Assembly: GCA_016185275.1 (NCBI GenBank)
Contig: JACPNX010000044.1
Coordinates: forward strand, 1 to 64,000
Origin: Actinomycetota bacterium
GTDB lineage: Bacteria > Actinomycetota > Acidimicrobiia > Acidimicrobiales > Iamiaceae
Direction: 5' to 3'
DNA length: 64,000 nucleotides
Below, piece after piece: positions 24,642 through 38,061 of the stretch. The translations under genes were made by a program, and so were the position numbers. The notes below the pieces were generated by a model that saw only the letters and a list, made by a program, of their open reading frames with translations, ran no database searches and was not told the DNA's origin. Numbering within the stretch: the stretch's first letter is position 1; each line of letters starts with the position of its first letter.

Positions 24642-27600
24642 CTAACCCGGGCCGCCGTCGGCGGGGCGGGGCGGGGCGACGGCGTGAGGCGGGGCCGCAG
24701 TCGCCGTCGCGGCCGCGGCCCCGGCCCCGGCCGCCCCCCGCGGGCCGGAGCGGTGGACGACGTCCTCGTCGGTGCCCAGGTACGAGGCGACGACCTGCGG
24801 GTCGGCCAGCACCTGCTCGGGCGTCCCGCGGGCGATCACCCGGCCCTGCTCGAGGGCGACGAACTCGTCGCACAGCTTCGACAGCAACGCCATGTCGTGC
24901 TCGATGACGACCATCGAGCAGCCGGTCTCCGCCTGGATCTTGCGCAGCAACGGCACCAGCGCCTCCGTCTCGGCCTGGGCGACGCCGGCCGTGGGCTCGT
25001 CGAGCAGGATCACGGCGGGGTCCTGGGCCAGCAGGCATGCGAGCTCGACGATGCGCCGGGTGCCGGTGGACAGCTCGCCGGTGGCCCGACCCTGGAACGG
25101 CACCAGCCCGAGCAGCGCGATGAGCTCGTCGGCGCGGGCGTCGGCCGAGCGCTCGGATGCCGTCGAGGCGGGGAGGTGCAGGGCGGCCGCGACCGGATCG
25201 CGGTTGGCGAGGTGGCGCTCGAGGGCGACCTTGATGCACTCCTTGACCGTGAGGGACGGGAACAGCCGCGCCTCCTGGAACGACCGGCCGATGTCGAGCG
25301 CCGCCCGCCGGTGCGGGGCGAGATCGGTGATGTCCTCGCCGCCCACGTCGACCCGCCCGCCGTTGGCGTCGAGGAAGCCGGTGATGACGTCGAACAGCGT
25401 GGTCTTGCCGGCGCCGTTGTGGCCGATCAGCCCCACGATGCGGCCGGGCTCGACCCGCAACGTGACGTCGTCGACCGCGGTGATGCCGCCGAAGCGCTTG
25501 GACAGCGACCGGCACTCGAGCGTCACGCCGCGCGACGCCCGCTGCTCGGGCGGAGCCAGCGCGCCCGCCCTGGCGCGCTCGGGGGCCTTGCCGTCGGCAC
25601 TGCCGATGAACACGGCGCGCAGGATGTCGGGCCGGTCGAGCAGGCCTGCGGTCGGGCCCCGGAAGCGGACCTGGCCCTTCTCCATGAACAGCGCCCGCTC
25701 GCACATGAGGAGGGCAACGTTGATCGACTGCTCGACGACCACGATCGTCGTTCCCATCTCGTGCAGCTGGCGCACCTTGTCGACGAGCATCCCGACGACG
25801 GTGGGGGCCAGACCCAGCGACAGCTCGTCGATGAAGGCCAGCTTCGGGTCGGTCACGAAGGTCATGGCGATCGACAGCTGCTGCTGCTCGCCGCCCGACA
25901 GGTTGGCGGCCTGCTGGTCCCAGCGCTCCCGCAGGATCGGGAACATGGCGAGCATCTCGCCGGTGCGGGCGCCGGCGCGGGCGGGGTCGCGGCGCATCAT
26001 CCAGGTGGCGAGGCGCATGTTCTCGCCGACCGTGAGGGTCGGGAAGATGCCCTTGCCGCCGGGCATCATGGCCAGCCCGAGGCGGGCGACCTTCTCGGTG
26101 GCCATGCCGGTGATGTCCGTCCCGTCGAAGACCACCTTGCCCTTCCACGCCGGCAGCAGGCCCATGGCGGCCTTGAACATCGTGGACTTGCCGGCGCCGT
26201 TGGTGCCGAGCAACGCCAGCACGTCACCGGGAGCGACGTCCATGTCGACACCGAACAGCACCTGCAGCGACCCGTAGCCCGACTCGATGCCCGCGCACTG
26301 GAGCAGGGCTGCGGATCGTTGCGCCCCGTCGCCGTCGCCGAGCGCCAGACCGGCCGAGGCCGCGGCCCGATCGGCGCGGGCGCCGCGCTCCTCGCGCTCG
26401 GCGCGCAGCGCCGCGGCCGCGGCCTGCTGCTCGGGCGTCTCGGCCGAGAGGTCGACCAGCTCGAGCTGCTCGTGCAGGGCCACGCCCCGGCGCCGGGCCA
26501 CGGCCTTGGCGAAGCGGTCCCGGAGGCGCTCGGCCGCCTGGCCCAGCCCGCCGGGGATGATGAGCAGGATGACGAGCAGCCCGACGCCGGTGAGCAGCAG
26601 CTGGAGGCGCGGGAACGCGTAGCCCAGCCAGCTGATGAGGGCGACACCGGCGAGCGTGCCGCCGATGGAGGCGATGCCGCCGATCACGGCCATCGAGAAC
26701 ACGAGGAGGCTGTCGGCGGCTTCGTAGGTGTTCGTCCCGATGCCGCGCAGCGCGACCGCGTGGATGGCGCCGGCCACGCCCGCGAACATCCCCGAGAAGA
26801 CGAAGGCCGTGATCTTGGCCCGGACCGTGTTGATGCCCGCGGCCGAGGCGGCGCGGGCGTTGTCGCGCCCGGCCGCGATCACGCGGCCGGTGCGGGTGCG
26901 GCGCAGGTTGGCCACGACGAACACCGAGAAGGCGAGCAGCACGAGGGCCAGCACGTACAGCGACGCCTCGCTGTCGAGGCTGACCGATCCGAACAGCTTG
27001 GGCCGCGGGTAGTCGCTGGGGACGAGGCTCTCGTAGTTGGCCGGGTTGATCACGTGGATCTGCATGGCCACGGCGAACGCGAGCGTCGTGACCGCCAGGA
27101 GCTGGCCGGAGACGCGCAGGGCCGGGATGCCGATGACCGCGGCGACGAGCCCGGCGGCCAGCGCCGACAGCGCGATGGTCACGAAGAAGTCGAGGTTCCA
27201 GCCGGAGATCAGGTTGGCGGTGACGACGCCGCCCACGCCGACGAGCGCGATCTGGCCGAGGCTCACCGCGCCGCCCCAGCCGGTCAGGACGACGAGGGAC
27301 AGCGCGGTCATCGCGTAGACGACGGCGATGGTGGCGGTGTTGACCTGCGACGCCGTGCCGACCACGGGGATGAGGACGACCGCGGCGGCGACCACGGCGG
27401 CCAGAGCGACGCGCGCCATGCGGACCTCGGGCAGCTTGGCGAGGACGTCGGGAAGGGCGTGCCCCACCCCGACGATGCTGAAGGCTCCGTCGGCCCCGTC
27501 GCCCCGCCCGCCCGGCCGCTCCTGGAAGAGCAGGCCGGCCACGATGACGCCGAGGAACACCACGTAGGTCCACGTCCGCGACGACAGGTTGATCTGCACG

Positions 27601-28454
27601 AGCTGGTCGAGGACCTCGAGGGCGACCCCCGCGAGGAAGGTCCACAAGATCGAGCGCATCCCCACGATCACGGCCGCGGCCAGCGGCGCGAGGAGCAGCG
27701 TCGGCCCCGCGGCGGCGTCGACGGTCAGCCCCTGCGTGGGTGCCTTGAGCACGACGGTGATGGCGGCCAGGCCGCCGGCCACCCCCCACAGCAGCATGTT
27801 GAGGTTGTTGACGGGGATGCCGAGCAGCCGGGCCCGGTCGAGGTTCTCGGCCATGCCCCGCACAGCGATGCCGGCGTCGCTGCGGAGCAGGAACCACACG
27901 AGCGCCCCGAGCACCACTGGCGAGAGCGCGGCGAGCAGGAGGTGGTTCCCGTTCAGGGTGACCGGTGGGATCCGCACCGTCACCCGGCTGAGCTGGGTCG
28001 GGAACTGCGGGACGAGGGCGCTGGCGCCCAGCCAGTCGGGCACGAACAGCGCCAGGCCACCGAGGGCCTGGGCCAGCCCGACCGTGGCCACGGTGAGGAT
28101 CAGCCGCGGCGAGTTGGCGAAGCGGCGGATCACGAGGACCTCGACCAGCACGCCGACCAGCACGCCGACCGCGATGCCGACCGCCGCAGCGACCGCCCAG
28201 TTGACACCGAAGCGGCCCAGCTTGAGCCCGGCGGCCACGGATGCCGCGAGGGTGCCCATGGCGCCGTAGGCGAAGTTGATGATCCTCGCCGTGCGGTAGA
28301 CGAGCACGAGCCCGACCGCCATGAGCCCCGTGCCGAGCCCGAGCGCGACGCCCTGCAGCACGACGCCGAGCGATGCGTCGTACAGGCCGAGCAGGCCGGC
28401 GAGCACGAAGGCGATGAAGACCCCTCCGGCGATGGCCAGGTTGCGGTCGCTCAC
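24642..28454 (-). CDS. four-domain fused branched-chain amino-acid-type ABC transporter (LivH-LivM-LivF-LivG)
   Basis: A single 1270-residue frame contains all four parts of a HAAT-type ABC importer. Residues ~1-310 are a LivH-like permease (VYRTARIINFAYGAMGTLA). Residues ~340-640 are a LivM-like permease (GWGGAVSLGQIALVGVGG, GRVIAAGRDNARAASAAGI). Residues ~715-950 are a LivF-like ATPase (GTNGAGKST ending at Thr758, NLSGGEQQQ). Residues ~985-1230 are a LivG-like ATPase (GHNGAGKTT ending at Thr1018, signature LSTGTRR, LLDEPTAGVAQ). A charged linker of ~70 residues joins LivM to LivF. No stop or internal start signal separates the parts. GTG 28454 has GAGGTGA seven bases upstream. The substrate-binding gene lies 74 bases upstream on the same strand. 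Partial fusions (permease-ATPase) are known; a complete four-way fusion is unusual. Confidence 0.93.
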   Translation of the reverse strand: MSDRNLAIAGGVFIAFVLAGLLGLYDASLGVVLQGVALGLGTGLMAVGLVLVYRTARIINFAYGAMGTLAASVAAGLKLGRFGVNWAVAAAVGIAVGVLVGVLVEVLVIRRFANSPRLILTVATVGLAQALGGLALFVPDWLGASALVPQFPTQLSRVTVRIPPVTLNGNHLLLAALSPVVLGALVWFLLRSDAGIAVRGMAENLDRARLLGIPVNNLNMLLWGVAGGLAAITVVLKAPTQGLTVDAAAGPTLLLAPLAAAVIVGMRSILWTFLAGVALEVLDQLVQINLSSRTWTYVVFLGVIVAGLLFQERPGGRGDGADGAFSIVGVGHALPDVLAKLPEVRMARVALAAVVAAAVVLIPVVGTASQVNTATIAVVYAMTALSLVVLTGWGGAVSLGQIALVGVGGVVTANLISGWNLDFFVTIALSALAAGLVAAVIGIPALRVSGQLLAVTTLAFAVAMQIHVINPANYESLVPSDYPRPKLFGSVSLDSEASLYVLALVLLAFSVFVVANLRRTRTGRVIAAGRDNARAASAAGINTVRAKITAFVFSGMFAGVAGAIHAVALRGIGTNTYEAADSLLVFSMAVIGGIASIGGTLAGVALISWLGYAFPRLQLLLTGVGLLVILLIIPGGLGQAAERLRDRFAKAVARRRGVALHEQLELVDLSAETPEQQAAAAALRAEREERGARADRAAASAGLALGDGDGAQRSAALLQCAGIESGYGSLQVLFGVDMDVAPGDVLALLGTNGAGKSTMFKAAMGLLPAWKGKVVFDGTDITGMATEKVARLGLAMMPGGKGIFPTLTVGENMRLATWMMRRDPARAGARTGEMLAMFPILRERWDQQAANLSGGEQQQLSIAMTFVTDPKLAFIDELSLGLAPTVVGMLVDKVRQLHEMGTTIVVVEQSINVALLMCERALFMEKGQVRFRGPTAGLLDRPDILRAVFIGSADGKAPERARAGALAPPEQRASRGVTLECRSLSKRFGGITAVDDVTLRVEPGRIVGLIGHNGAGKTTLFDVITGFLDANGGRVDVGGEDITDLAPHRRAALDIGRSFQEARLFPSLTVKECIKVALERHLANRDPVAAALHLPASTASERSADARADELIALLGLVPFQGRATGELSTGTRRIVELACLLAQDPAVILLDEPTAGVAQAETEALVPLLRKIQAETGCSMVVIEHDMALLSKLCDEFVALEQGRVIARGTPEQVLADPQVVASYLGTDEDVVHRSGPRGAAGAGAAAATATAAPPHAVAPPRPADGGPG

Positions 28455-28461
28455 GGTGCGG

Positions 28462-28468
28462 TCACCTC
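28462..28468 (-). promoter_or_regulatory. ribosome binding site GAGGTGA of the fused transporter
   Basis: Minus-strand GAGGTGA ends 7 bases before GTG 28454 and fixes the start. Confidence 0.65.
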
Positions 28469-28528
28469 GGTGGTGGGTGGGTCGTCGAGTCGTTCGTCAG
28501 CCGGCGCGCTGGTCGGCCGTCGGCGCGC

Positions 28529-31963
<3,435 letters not shown>

Positions 31964-34423
31964 GGGGGCGGTCCTCCGCCGCGGCGGGGGACTCGAGGGC
32001 CGCGTTGCTGCTCGGCCCGACCGTGGCGAGGGCGCCGGCCCACCAGGCGTTCACCCGGGCCGTGGACGGCGCCAGCCCTGGCCCCGAGCGCAAGGCACGG
32101 CCGACCGCGTCCAGCCGGTCGCCCAGCGCGCTGGGGCTGGCGGCGGCCGCGGGAGGCACGACGAAGTCGTCGGCCGGCACGCCGGCGAGGACCGCGAGGC
32201 CGGCCGCCTTGGCCGCGTAGTACGGGTTGGCCGCCACCAGCACGGCCGGCACCCCGGCGGCCAGTGCCCAGAGGGCCACGTGGTACGAGTGCGAGACGAC
32301 GGCGCGGGCGCCGGTCGCGGTGTCGATCGCGAGACCCAGGTCGGCGCTGGCGTCGACGACGTCGAGCCGCCCGCCGGCGGCTCGCGCCGCCCCGCTCAGC
32401 GTGGCGATCTCCGGCTCGGCCGGCTGCGCGTTGATGGCCAGGGCCCGCAGGAGCCAGCCGCGCCCGCCCGCCAGCGCGGCGGCCGCGGCGACCGTGGCGT
32501 CCAGGTCGCCGCGGGTGCGGCCCACGTAGTCGGCCCAGCGGAGGTGGAGCACCAGCCGCTCGGCGCCGGTCCCGGCGCGCGGTTCGGTACCGGCGCGCCG
32601 GTCGAGCGCGAGCGCGTCGTCTCCGACGGCCGACACGCGCGCCGGTGAGGCCCCGAGCGCGACGGCACAGGCGGCCGAGGCGTCGTCGCGGCACCCGACC
32701 CGCGCCGCGCCCGACACCAACGACGCGGCGAGCTGGCGGGCCCTGACGTCTTCGAGCGGGCCGATGCCCTGGCCGCTGAGCACGTACGGGACCTCGGCGC
32801 TGGCCAGCGCCGCGGCCAGCGCCGAGCGCGGCGCGATGAGACCGTCGATCCACGCGTCGGTGAGCGACCCTCCTCCGGCGAAGGCGACGAGGTCGTAGTC
32901 GCCCGGCTCGATCGGCCGGTGTGGCGATCCGGCCCGCTCGGCGCGGCCCGCCGGCGCCAGCGCGTCCACCGCCTCCCACAGCGTCGCCACCCACGCCGCG
33001 GCCGGGGGCAGGCCCACTGGCCGGTCGCCGTCGGTGACCACGTCGAGGGCCGCGCCGGGGAAGGCGGCGAGCACCTGCGCGCACACCGCGGCCGTGATGG
33101 CGTCGTCGCCGAGGTTCGCCACCCCACCGGGGCCGACGACGAGGATCCGCGGCGCGCCGGCCCCGGCAGATCCAGCCCGTGGCGCCGCCTCCTCGGGCTC
33201 GTCGCTCGCCGGTTCCGTCGTGGACCACACCACCGGCCCTCCGGGCACCAGCGCGACCGCGGCCGGGGCGGAATCCGCGAGCCGGCCGTCGGGATCGGTG
33301 ACCCGCCGGAGCCGGTCGACGCCGGCGTCGGGGGTGACGCTGAGGTGCACCGAGCCTTCGAGGACGCGGTACCGGCCGGCGATCACCGGCACGAAGGCCA
33401 TCAGATCGCCGGTGCGCCACAGGTGCAGGGCCATGTGCCAGTCGTCGATGTGCTCGATGAGCGGGTCGGTGGTCCAGCCGCCCAGCGCGCGGTAGCGGCC
33501 CACGTCGGCCACGCTCATCGTGTCGATGTGGTTCCGGGCGGCCAGACCGGCGCCGGGCGGTTCGTTCGCCATCACGCCGAGCACACGTCCATGGCCGTCC
33601 ACCCGCACCGCCGGACCGAAGGTGAACACGGCGCCCGTGCGGCAGGCCGCGTCGTACAGCGCCGCCACGCCGTCCGGATCGGCGACGTTGTCGGCGTCGA
33701 GCGGGAAGGCGTGCGCGGTGGTGCAGGCGTGCAGCAGCACGTTGCGGGCGCGTGCCAACCCGATGTTCGTGCGGGCCCGCACGACCAGGACGCGCGGGTC
33801 GTCGGTCGCCAGCCGGTCGAGGATCTCGGCCGTGCCGTCATCGGAGGCGTTGTCGAGCACGAGGATCCGGCCCTGCCGCTCGACGGGCAGGCGATCGAGG
33901 GCGGCGGCGGCGCTGGCGATCGCGCCCTCCAGGAAGCAACCGTGCTGCCACGTGACGGTGAGGGTCGACAGCCCGGGCGCGAGTGTCGCGTGGCGGCCCG
34001 CCCCGGTCCCGGAGCCGGAGCCTGAGCCTGAGCCGGCGCCGGCGGCGTGCTCGCTGACGAGCCGGGCGGCCTCGGCCTCCCGTTGCGGCGCGCTCAGCGC
34101 CCAGCGCACGAGGTGGGCCTCGGAGCGCACGAGCGCGCGCAGTTCGTCGGCGTCGTGCCGGCTCCGGCCGCCGAGGTTCCCGATGGCCCGGGCCAGCTCG
34201 GCGCTCCAGGCGTCGACGGCCGACTCCGGAGCGCCCGCCCCGCCGAGGCGGCCGGCCAGAGCGCCGGTCACCGAGTCGAGGCGGGCGGCGAGGTCGCGCA
34301 GGGCGGCGTCGGTGGTGCCGGTGTGGGCGATCAGGTGCTCGAGGCGGCCGGGTACGGCCCGGGTCCGGTCGAACCACCGGGCCGCCCGCTCGGCGGCGCG
34401 GCGCCGGCGCGGGGAGGTACCGC

Positions 34424-36259
34424 TCACGCCGCGGCCCCGCCGGTGAGCGGTGCCCCGGTGGCCACCAGCGCCGCCACGTCACGCTCCAGCGAGCCGAGCA
34501 GCACGAACGCCGCGACCGGCGCGAGCAGCCGGTCGACCTCGTCGCCGCGCAGGCCGTCGAGGTCGTCGAGCGTGCGCACGATGCCGGCCAAGGGTTCGGG
34601 CAGCCGGGCTCGCAGTCCGGCCGCGACGTCGTCGGGCACGACCTGGATCGGCAGGCAGCCGGCCTCGATGCTCTCCACGAGGCGCAGGGGATCGACGCCG
34701 TCGCCGTCGCTCCACCACAGCCGCATGCGTGCCGCGCGCACCAGCGCGGCGGCCGACCCAGGGGGAAGGACCGGGTCCGCGCTCGCACCCCACACCCCCG
34801 CGAGGTAGCAGATGCCGGGACCGAGGGCGTCGTGGGCGGCCGCGGCGAGCCGGGCCGGGCCGGGGTCGCCTTCGCCGGCGGGGTCGGCGAGGTCGACGAC
34901 CGCCCAGGGTTGGCGGCGCCCGCCGGCGCCGGCGACGAGCCGGCGCACCCGGTGGCGGGCTCCGTGCGCAGGGCGGACGGGCAGCCGGCCCGCCTCCCAG
35001 CCGAGCGCGACGGCGCGGCCGTCGGCCGGGTCGTCGGTGAGGTCGATGCCGTGGCCGGCGAGCACCGGTGCCAGGCGTTCGGCGAGGCCGGCACCGGTCA
35101 TGGGTACGGTCGGCGGTGCGGCGAGGCACCACGCAGGCGCGCGCCGGACCGGCGGCAGCAAGCTGCGCAGGGCCGCTCGCACCGCCACGTTGGAGGCCGG
35201 CACGGCCGCCAGCGCGTCGATCGTGAACTCGGGGACGGCGACCGACCCGAGCGCCCGGATCGCCTGGGACGTCGGTGGCGCCTCGAAGCGCTGCGCGAGG
35301 CACCGCTGGGCGGCTTCACCGCCGACAGAGTCGCCGCCGGCCGAGTCGCCGGCGACCGAGTCGAGGACCACGGTGGTGCGGATGCACTTCTCGCACCGCC
35401 CGCAGTTGCGTGGCGCGTCGCCGTCCCAGCAGACGCGCAGGGTGCGCAGCGCGAGCGGTTCGCCGGCGGCCAGGTCGCGGAGCTTGGCGGACCGGCTGCG
35501 GTCGGCGCCGTGGTGGCGGAAGGCGACGGTCCCGTCGGACCACAGCGGGTCGACCTCCGGGTGCGATCCCCACGCCGGTGGATCCGGTTCCCAGAACGTG
35601 GCCGCCACCGCGATCCGATCGAGCAACGGGGCCAGCAGGTGCCCGGCGGAGGCCAGGGCTGCGCCGTGTGTCCTGCCCCACTCGGCGAAGGGGTCGAGCA
35701 GGCGCCTGACGTCGAGCGTCACCTCGACCAGGGGCAGCTCGAGGCGGTCCGCGACCGCGTGGCTCTCTGCGATCTCCCGGGCCTGCGTGGCCTCGGACCA
35801 GCCGACATCGACGCCGCGCAGTGCGACGAGGTGCGTGACCCATCCCGGTTCGTCGTCCCGGAGGCGCAGCAGCGACCACCACGAGTCGACGCCGCGGGTG
35901 AAGAACAGGCCGCCGCCGCGCGCCGGTGGGTGGGGCCTGGCTTCGGGTTGCGCCACGTCGACCCGGGGTGCGCGCCAACCCCACCACGCGTCCAGGCGAG
36001 CCACTGCGGCGGCTGCGGCGGCCGCCGTCCGGTCGTCCGCCGGGCCCTCGACGTGCAGGTCCTCCCCGGCCAGCGCGGCGGCGAGCGTCGCCACCGGGAG
36101 CAGCGGGTTGACGGTCGTGTCGATCGCCCCGGCGAGGGCCGCGGGCGCGGCGAGGGAGACCCGCGATGCGGGCAGGGCGACCGGCCCGTCGGTCTCCACC
36201 GTTGCCGCGACGACGAGGCGGTCGCCGACGACGTCGAGCACGGGGGTCGAGAGGCGCAT
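34424..36259 (-). CDS. QueC-like PP-loop domain with glycosyltransferase-like C-terminus
   Basis: A 611-residue protein I cannot name. Residues ~100-330 look like an ATP-pyrophosphatase (PP-loop) domain: FFTRGVDSWWSLL at 119-131 in the place of the SGGxDS loop, a WVTHLVALRGVD strand, and a zinc site C277-x8-C286-x2-C289-x2-C292 (CGRCEKC), the same cysteine spacing as QueC. The P-loop deviates (TRGVDS). The C-terminal ~270 residues contain DPLRLVESIEAGCLPIQVV, like the donor-site helix of glycosyltransferases that use an EALxAGCIPV motif. Related PP-loop proteins occur in surface-polysaccharide clusters, for example sugar amidotransferases. It is cotranscribed with the GT2/pyruvyl-transferase fusion. 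A sugar- or nucleotide-modifying role is inference. Confidence 0.65.
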   Translation of the reverse strand: MRLSTPVLDVVGDRLVVAATVETDGPVALPASRVSLAAPAALAGAIDTTVNPLLPVATLAAALAGEDLHVEGPADDRTAAAAAAAVARLDAWWGWRAPRVDVAQPEARPHPPARGGGLFFTRGVDSWWSLLRLRDDEPGWVTHLVALRGVDVGWSEATQAREIAESHAVADRLELPLVEVTLDVRRLLDPFAEWGRTHGAALASAGHLLAPLLDRIAVAATFWEPDPPAWGSHPEVDPLWSDGTVAFRHHGADRSRSAKLRDLAAGEPLALRTLRVCWDGDAPRNCGRCEKCIRTTVVLDSVAGDSAGGDSVGGEAAQRCLAQRFEAPPTSQAIRALGSVAVPEFTIDALAAVPASNVAVRAALRSLLPPVRRAPAWCLAAPPTVPMTGAGLAERLAPVLAGHGIDLTDDPADGRAVALGWEAGRLPVRPAHGARHRVRRLVAGAGGRRQPWAVVDLADPAGEGDPGPARLAAAAHDALGPGICYLAGVWGASADPVLPPGSAAALVRAARMRLWWSDGDGVDPLRLVESIEAGCLPIQVVPDDVAAGLRARLPEPLAGIVRTLDDLDGLRGDEVDRLLAPVAAFVLLGSLERDVAALVATGAPLTGGAAA

Positions 36260-36269
36260 GGCGCGGTCG

Positions 36270-36279
36270 ACGGTAGTGG
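36270..36279. promoter_or_regulatory. overlapping divergent -10-like elements
   Basis: ACGGTAGTGG holds a minus-strand TACCGT (10 bases before the ATG at 36259) and a plus-strand TAGTGG (9 bases before the ATG at 36289) sharing TA. Only 29 bases separate the divergent starts, so transcription of the two would be mutually exclusive. Confidence 0.35.
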
Positions 36280-36288
36280 CCGGTCAAC

Positions 36289-37464
36289 ATGGCTCCCGTG
36301 CAGCCCGACCCGGGTCCCGACCACGACGACATCCGTGCCGGCGTCCGGCGCGTGTGTCGCGACTTCCCCGACGCCTACTGGCGAGCGTGCGACACCGAGC
36401 ACCGGTTCCCGACGGAGTTCTACGCGGCCATGGCCGAGGGCGGCTGGATCGGCATCGCCATCCCCGAGGAGCACGGCGGGGGCGGGCGCGGCATCGCCGA
36501 GGCCGCGGTCGTCCTGGAGGAGGTGGCCGCTTCGGGGGCGGCCATGAACGGCTGCTCGGCCATCCACCTGTCGATCTTCGGCATGAACCCCGTGGTGCGG
36601 CACGGCACCGACGAGCAGCGGCAGCGGTACCTGCCCCGGGTGGCGTCGGGCGAGCTCCACGTCGCCTTCGGCGTCACCGAGCCCGACGCCGGATCGGACA
36701 CGACCGCCATCACGACCCGGGCCCGCCGCGACGGCGACCGGTACCTGGTGCGCGGCCGCAAGGTCTGGACGACCAAGGCCTCGCTGAGCCAGAAGGTGCT
36801 GTTGCTGGTGCGCACGACTCCCGTCGAGGAGGTGGCCCGCCGCACCGACGGGCTCACGCTGCTGCTGGCGGACCTGCAGCGGCCGGAGGTGACGATCACC
36901 CCGATCTCCAAGCTCGGCCGCAACGCCGTGGTGTCGTGCGAGGTGGTGTACGAGGACCTGCCCGTCGCGGTCGCCGATCGCATTGGCGAGGAGGGCGACG
37001 GGTTCCGGCTGCTTCTCGACGGCCTCAACCCCGAACGCATCCTGCTGGCCGCCGAGGCGCTGGGCACGGGACGCGTCGCCCTGCGCCGTGCCGTCGCCTA
37101 CGCCAACGAGCGAGTCGTGTTCGGCCGCCCCATCGGCCAGAACCAGGGCCTGGCGTTCCCGCTGGCCGAGGCCCACATGCGGCTGTCGGCCGCGGCCCTG
37201 GCGGTGGCCGACGCGGCTGGGCGCTACGACGACGGACGGCCGTGCGGGGAACAGGCCAACACGGCGAAGTGGCTCGCCGCCGAAGCGGGCTTCTTCGCCG
37301 CCGACCGGGCCGTGCAGACCCTCGGTGGCTTCGGCTACGCGACCGAGTACGACGTCGAGCGCTACTGGCGCGAGGCCCGGCTGCTGCGGCTGGCGCCCGT
37401 CAGCCAGGAGCTGGTGTGCAGCTACGTCGCCGAGCACGTGCTGGGCCTGCCCCGGTCGTACTGA
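36289..37464 (+). CDS. acyl-CoA dehydrogenase (isovaleryl-CoA-dehydrogenase-like base position)
   Basis: FAD-dependent alpha,beta-dehydrogenation of an acyl-CoA. Standard motifs: IAIPEEHGGGG, FGVTEPDAGSDTTAI, RKVWTTKA, GRPIGQNQGLAFPLAEA, VQTLGGFGYATEYDVERYWREAR. The C-terminal YEGTSEIQ position reads LAPVSQELV, so the medium-chain-type catalytic Glu is absent. Glu249 in LLLDGLNPERILLAAEALG aligns with the helix-G base of isovaleryl-CoA dehydrogenase and probably serves. Length 391 aa. The substrate may be branched or long chain. It is inserted between the glycan pair and DUF501. Confidence 0.92.
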   Translation: MAPVQPDPGPDHDDIRAGVRRVCRDFPDAYWRACDTEHRFPTEFYAAMAEGGWIGIAIPEEHGGGGRGIAEAAVVLEEVAASGAAMNGCSAIHLSIFGMNPVVRHGTDEQRQRYLPRVASGELHVAFGVTEPDAGSDTTAITTRARRDGDRYLVRGRKVWTTKASLSQKVLLLVRTTPVEEVARRTDGLTLLLADLQRPEVTITPISKLGRNAVVSCEVVYEDLPVAVADRIGEEGDGFRLLLDGLNPERILLAAEALGTGRVALRRAVAYANERVVFGRPIGQNQGLAFPLAEAHMRLSAAALAVADAAGRYDDGRPCGEQANTAKWLAAEAGFFAADRAVQTLGGFGYATEYDVERYWREARLLRLAPVSQELVCSYVAEHVLGLPRSY

Positions 37465-37497
37465 GCCACGTCGTGCCGGGCCCGGTTGCCTCGGCGG

Positions 37498-37503
37498 TAC
37501 GGT
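37498..37503 (+). promoter_or_regulatory. -10-like hexamer TACGGT for DUF501-ppx
   Basis: TACGGT followed by 6 bases and GTG 37510. Confidence 0.5.
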
Positions 37504-37509
37504 GCCGGG

Positions 37510-38061
37510 GTGCCCGCCGAGCCTGCCGACGTCGGTGCATCGGCCGGCGCTGGTGACACGGCTGGCGACACGGCTGCCGACCTGGATGGCGACGCGGCTG
37601 GCGACGCGGCTGCGGACACGGCTGCCGTCGAGGCGCTGCTCGGCCGCCCGCCGCGAGGCGCGTTCGCGGTCGTCGTCCGGCACCCGGATGGCAGCCCGGT
37701 CGTGGTCCGCAACGCACCGTTCCTCGACGACGGCACGCCCATGCCGACCCTCTACTGGCTGGTCGGCGAGCCGGAGCGCACGGAGGTGGGTCGCCTCGAG
37801 AGCGGGGGCGGCGTGGCCGCCGCGCAGGCGGAGGTCGCCGCGCTCGACATCGCCGCCGCGCACGCCCGCTACGCCCGCGAGCGGGACGAAGCCGTGCCGG
37901 GCGGCCACACCGGCCCGCGACCGAGCGGTGGCGTGGGTGGGACGCGCACCGGCGTGAAGTGCCTCCACGCCCACTACGCCTGGCACCTCGCCGGCGGCGA
38001 CGATCCCGTCGGCCGCTGGGTCGCGGACCGCCTCGCCGCGGCGCGGTCGGCGGACCGGTGA
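37510..38061 (+). CDS. DUF501 protein
   Basis: A 183-residue DUF501 protein, function unknown, conserved in Actinobacteria beside enolase, FtsB and Ppx (Rv1025 in M. tuberculosis). Family features: LLGRPPRGAFAVVVRHPDGSPVVV, LDDGTPMPTLYWLVGEPERTEVGRLES, and GVKCLHAHYAWHLAGGDDPVGRWV. The N-terminal ~38 residues are a Gly/Asp/Ala/Thr repeat (AGDTAGDTAADLDGDAAGD) encoded by a minisatellite. GTG 37510 follows TACGGT by six bases. The stop overlaps the ppx start (GTGA). Confidence 0.88.
   Translation: MPAEPADVGASAGAGDTAGDTAADLDGDAAGDAAADTAAVEALLGRPPRGAFAVVVRHPDGSPVVVRNAPFLDDGTPMPTLYWLVGEPERTEVGRLESGGGVAAAQAEVAALDIAAAHARYARERDEAVPGGHTGPRPSGGVGGTRTGVKCLHAHYAWHLAGGDDPVGRWVADRLAAARSADR
37546..37627 (+). 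repeat. GGCGACACGGCT-type minisatellite in DUF501
   Basis: Roughly seven degenerate 9- to 12-base units (GGCGACACGGCT, GGCGACGCGGCT, GCGGACACGGCT) in frame, coding for the Asp/Ala/Gly/Thr N-terminus. Confidence 0.7.
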
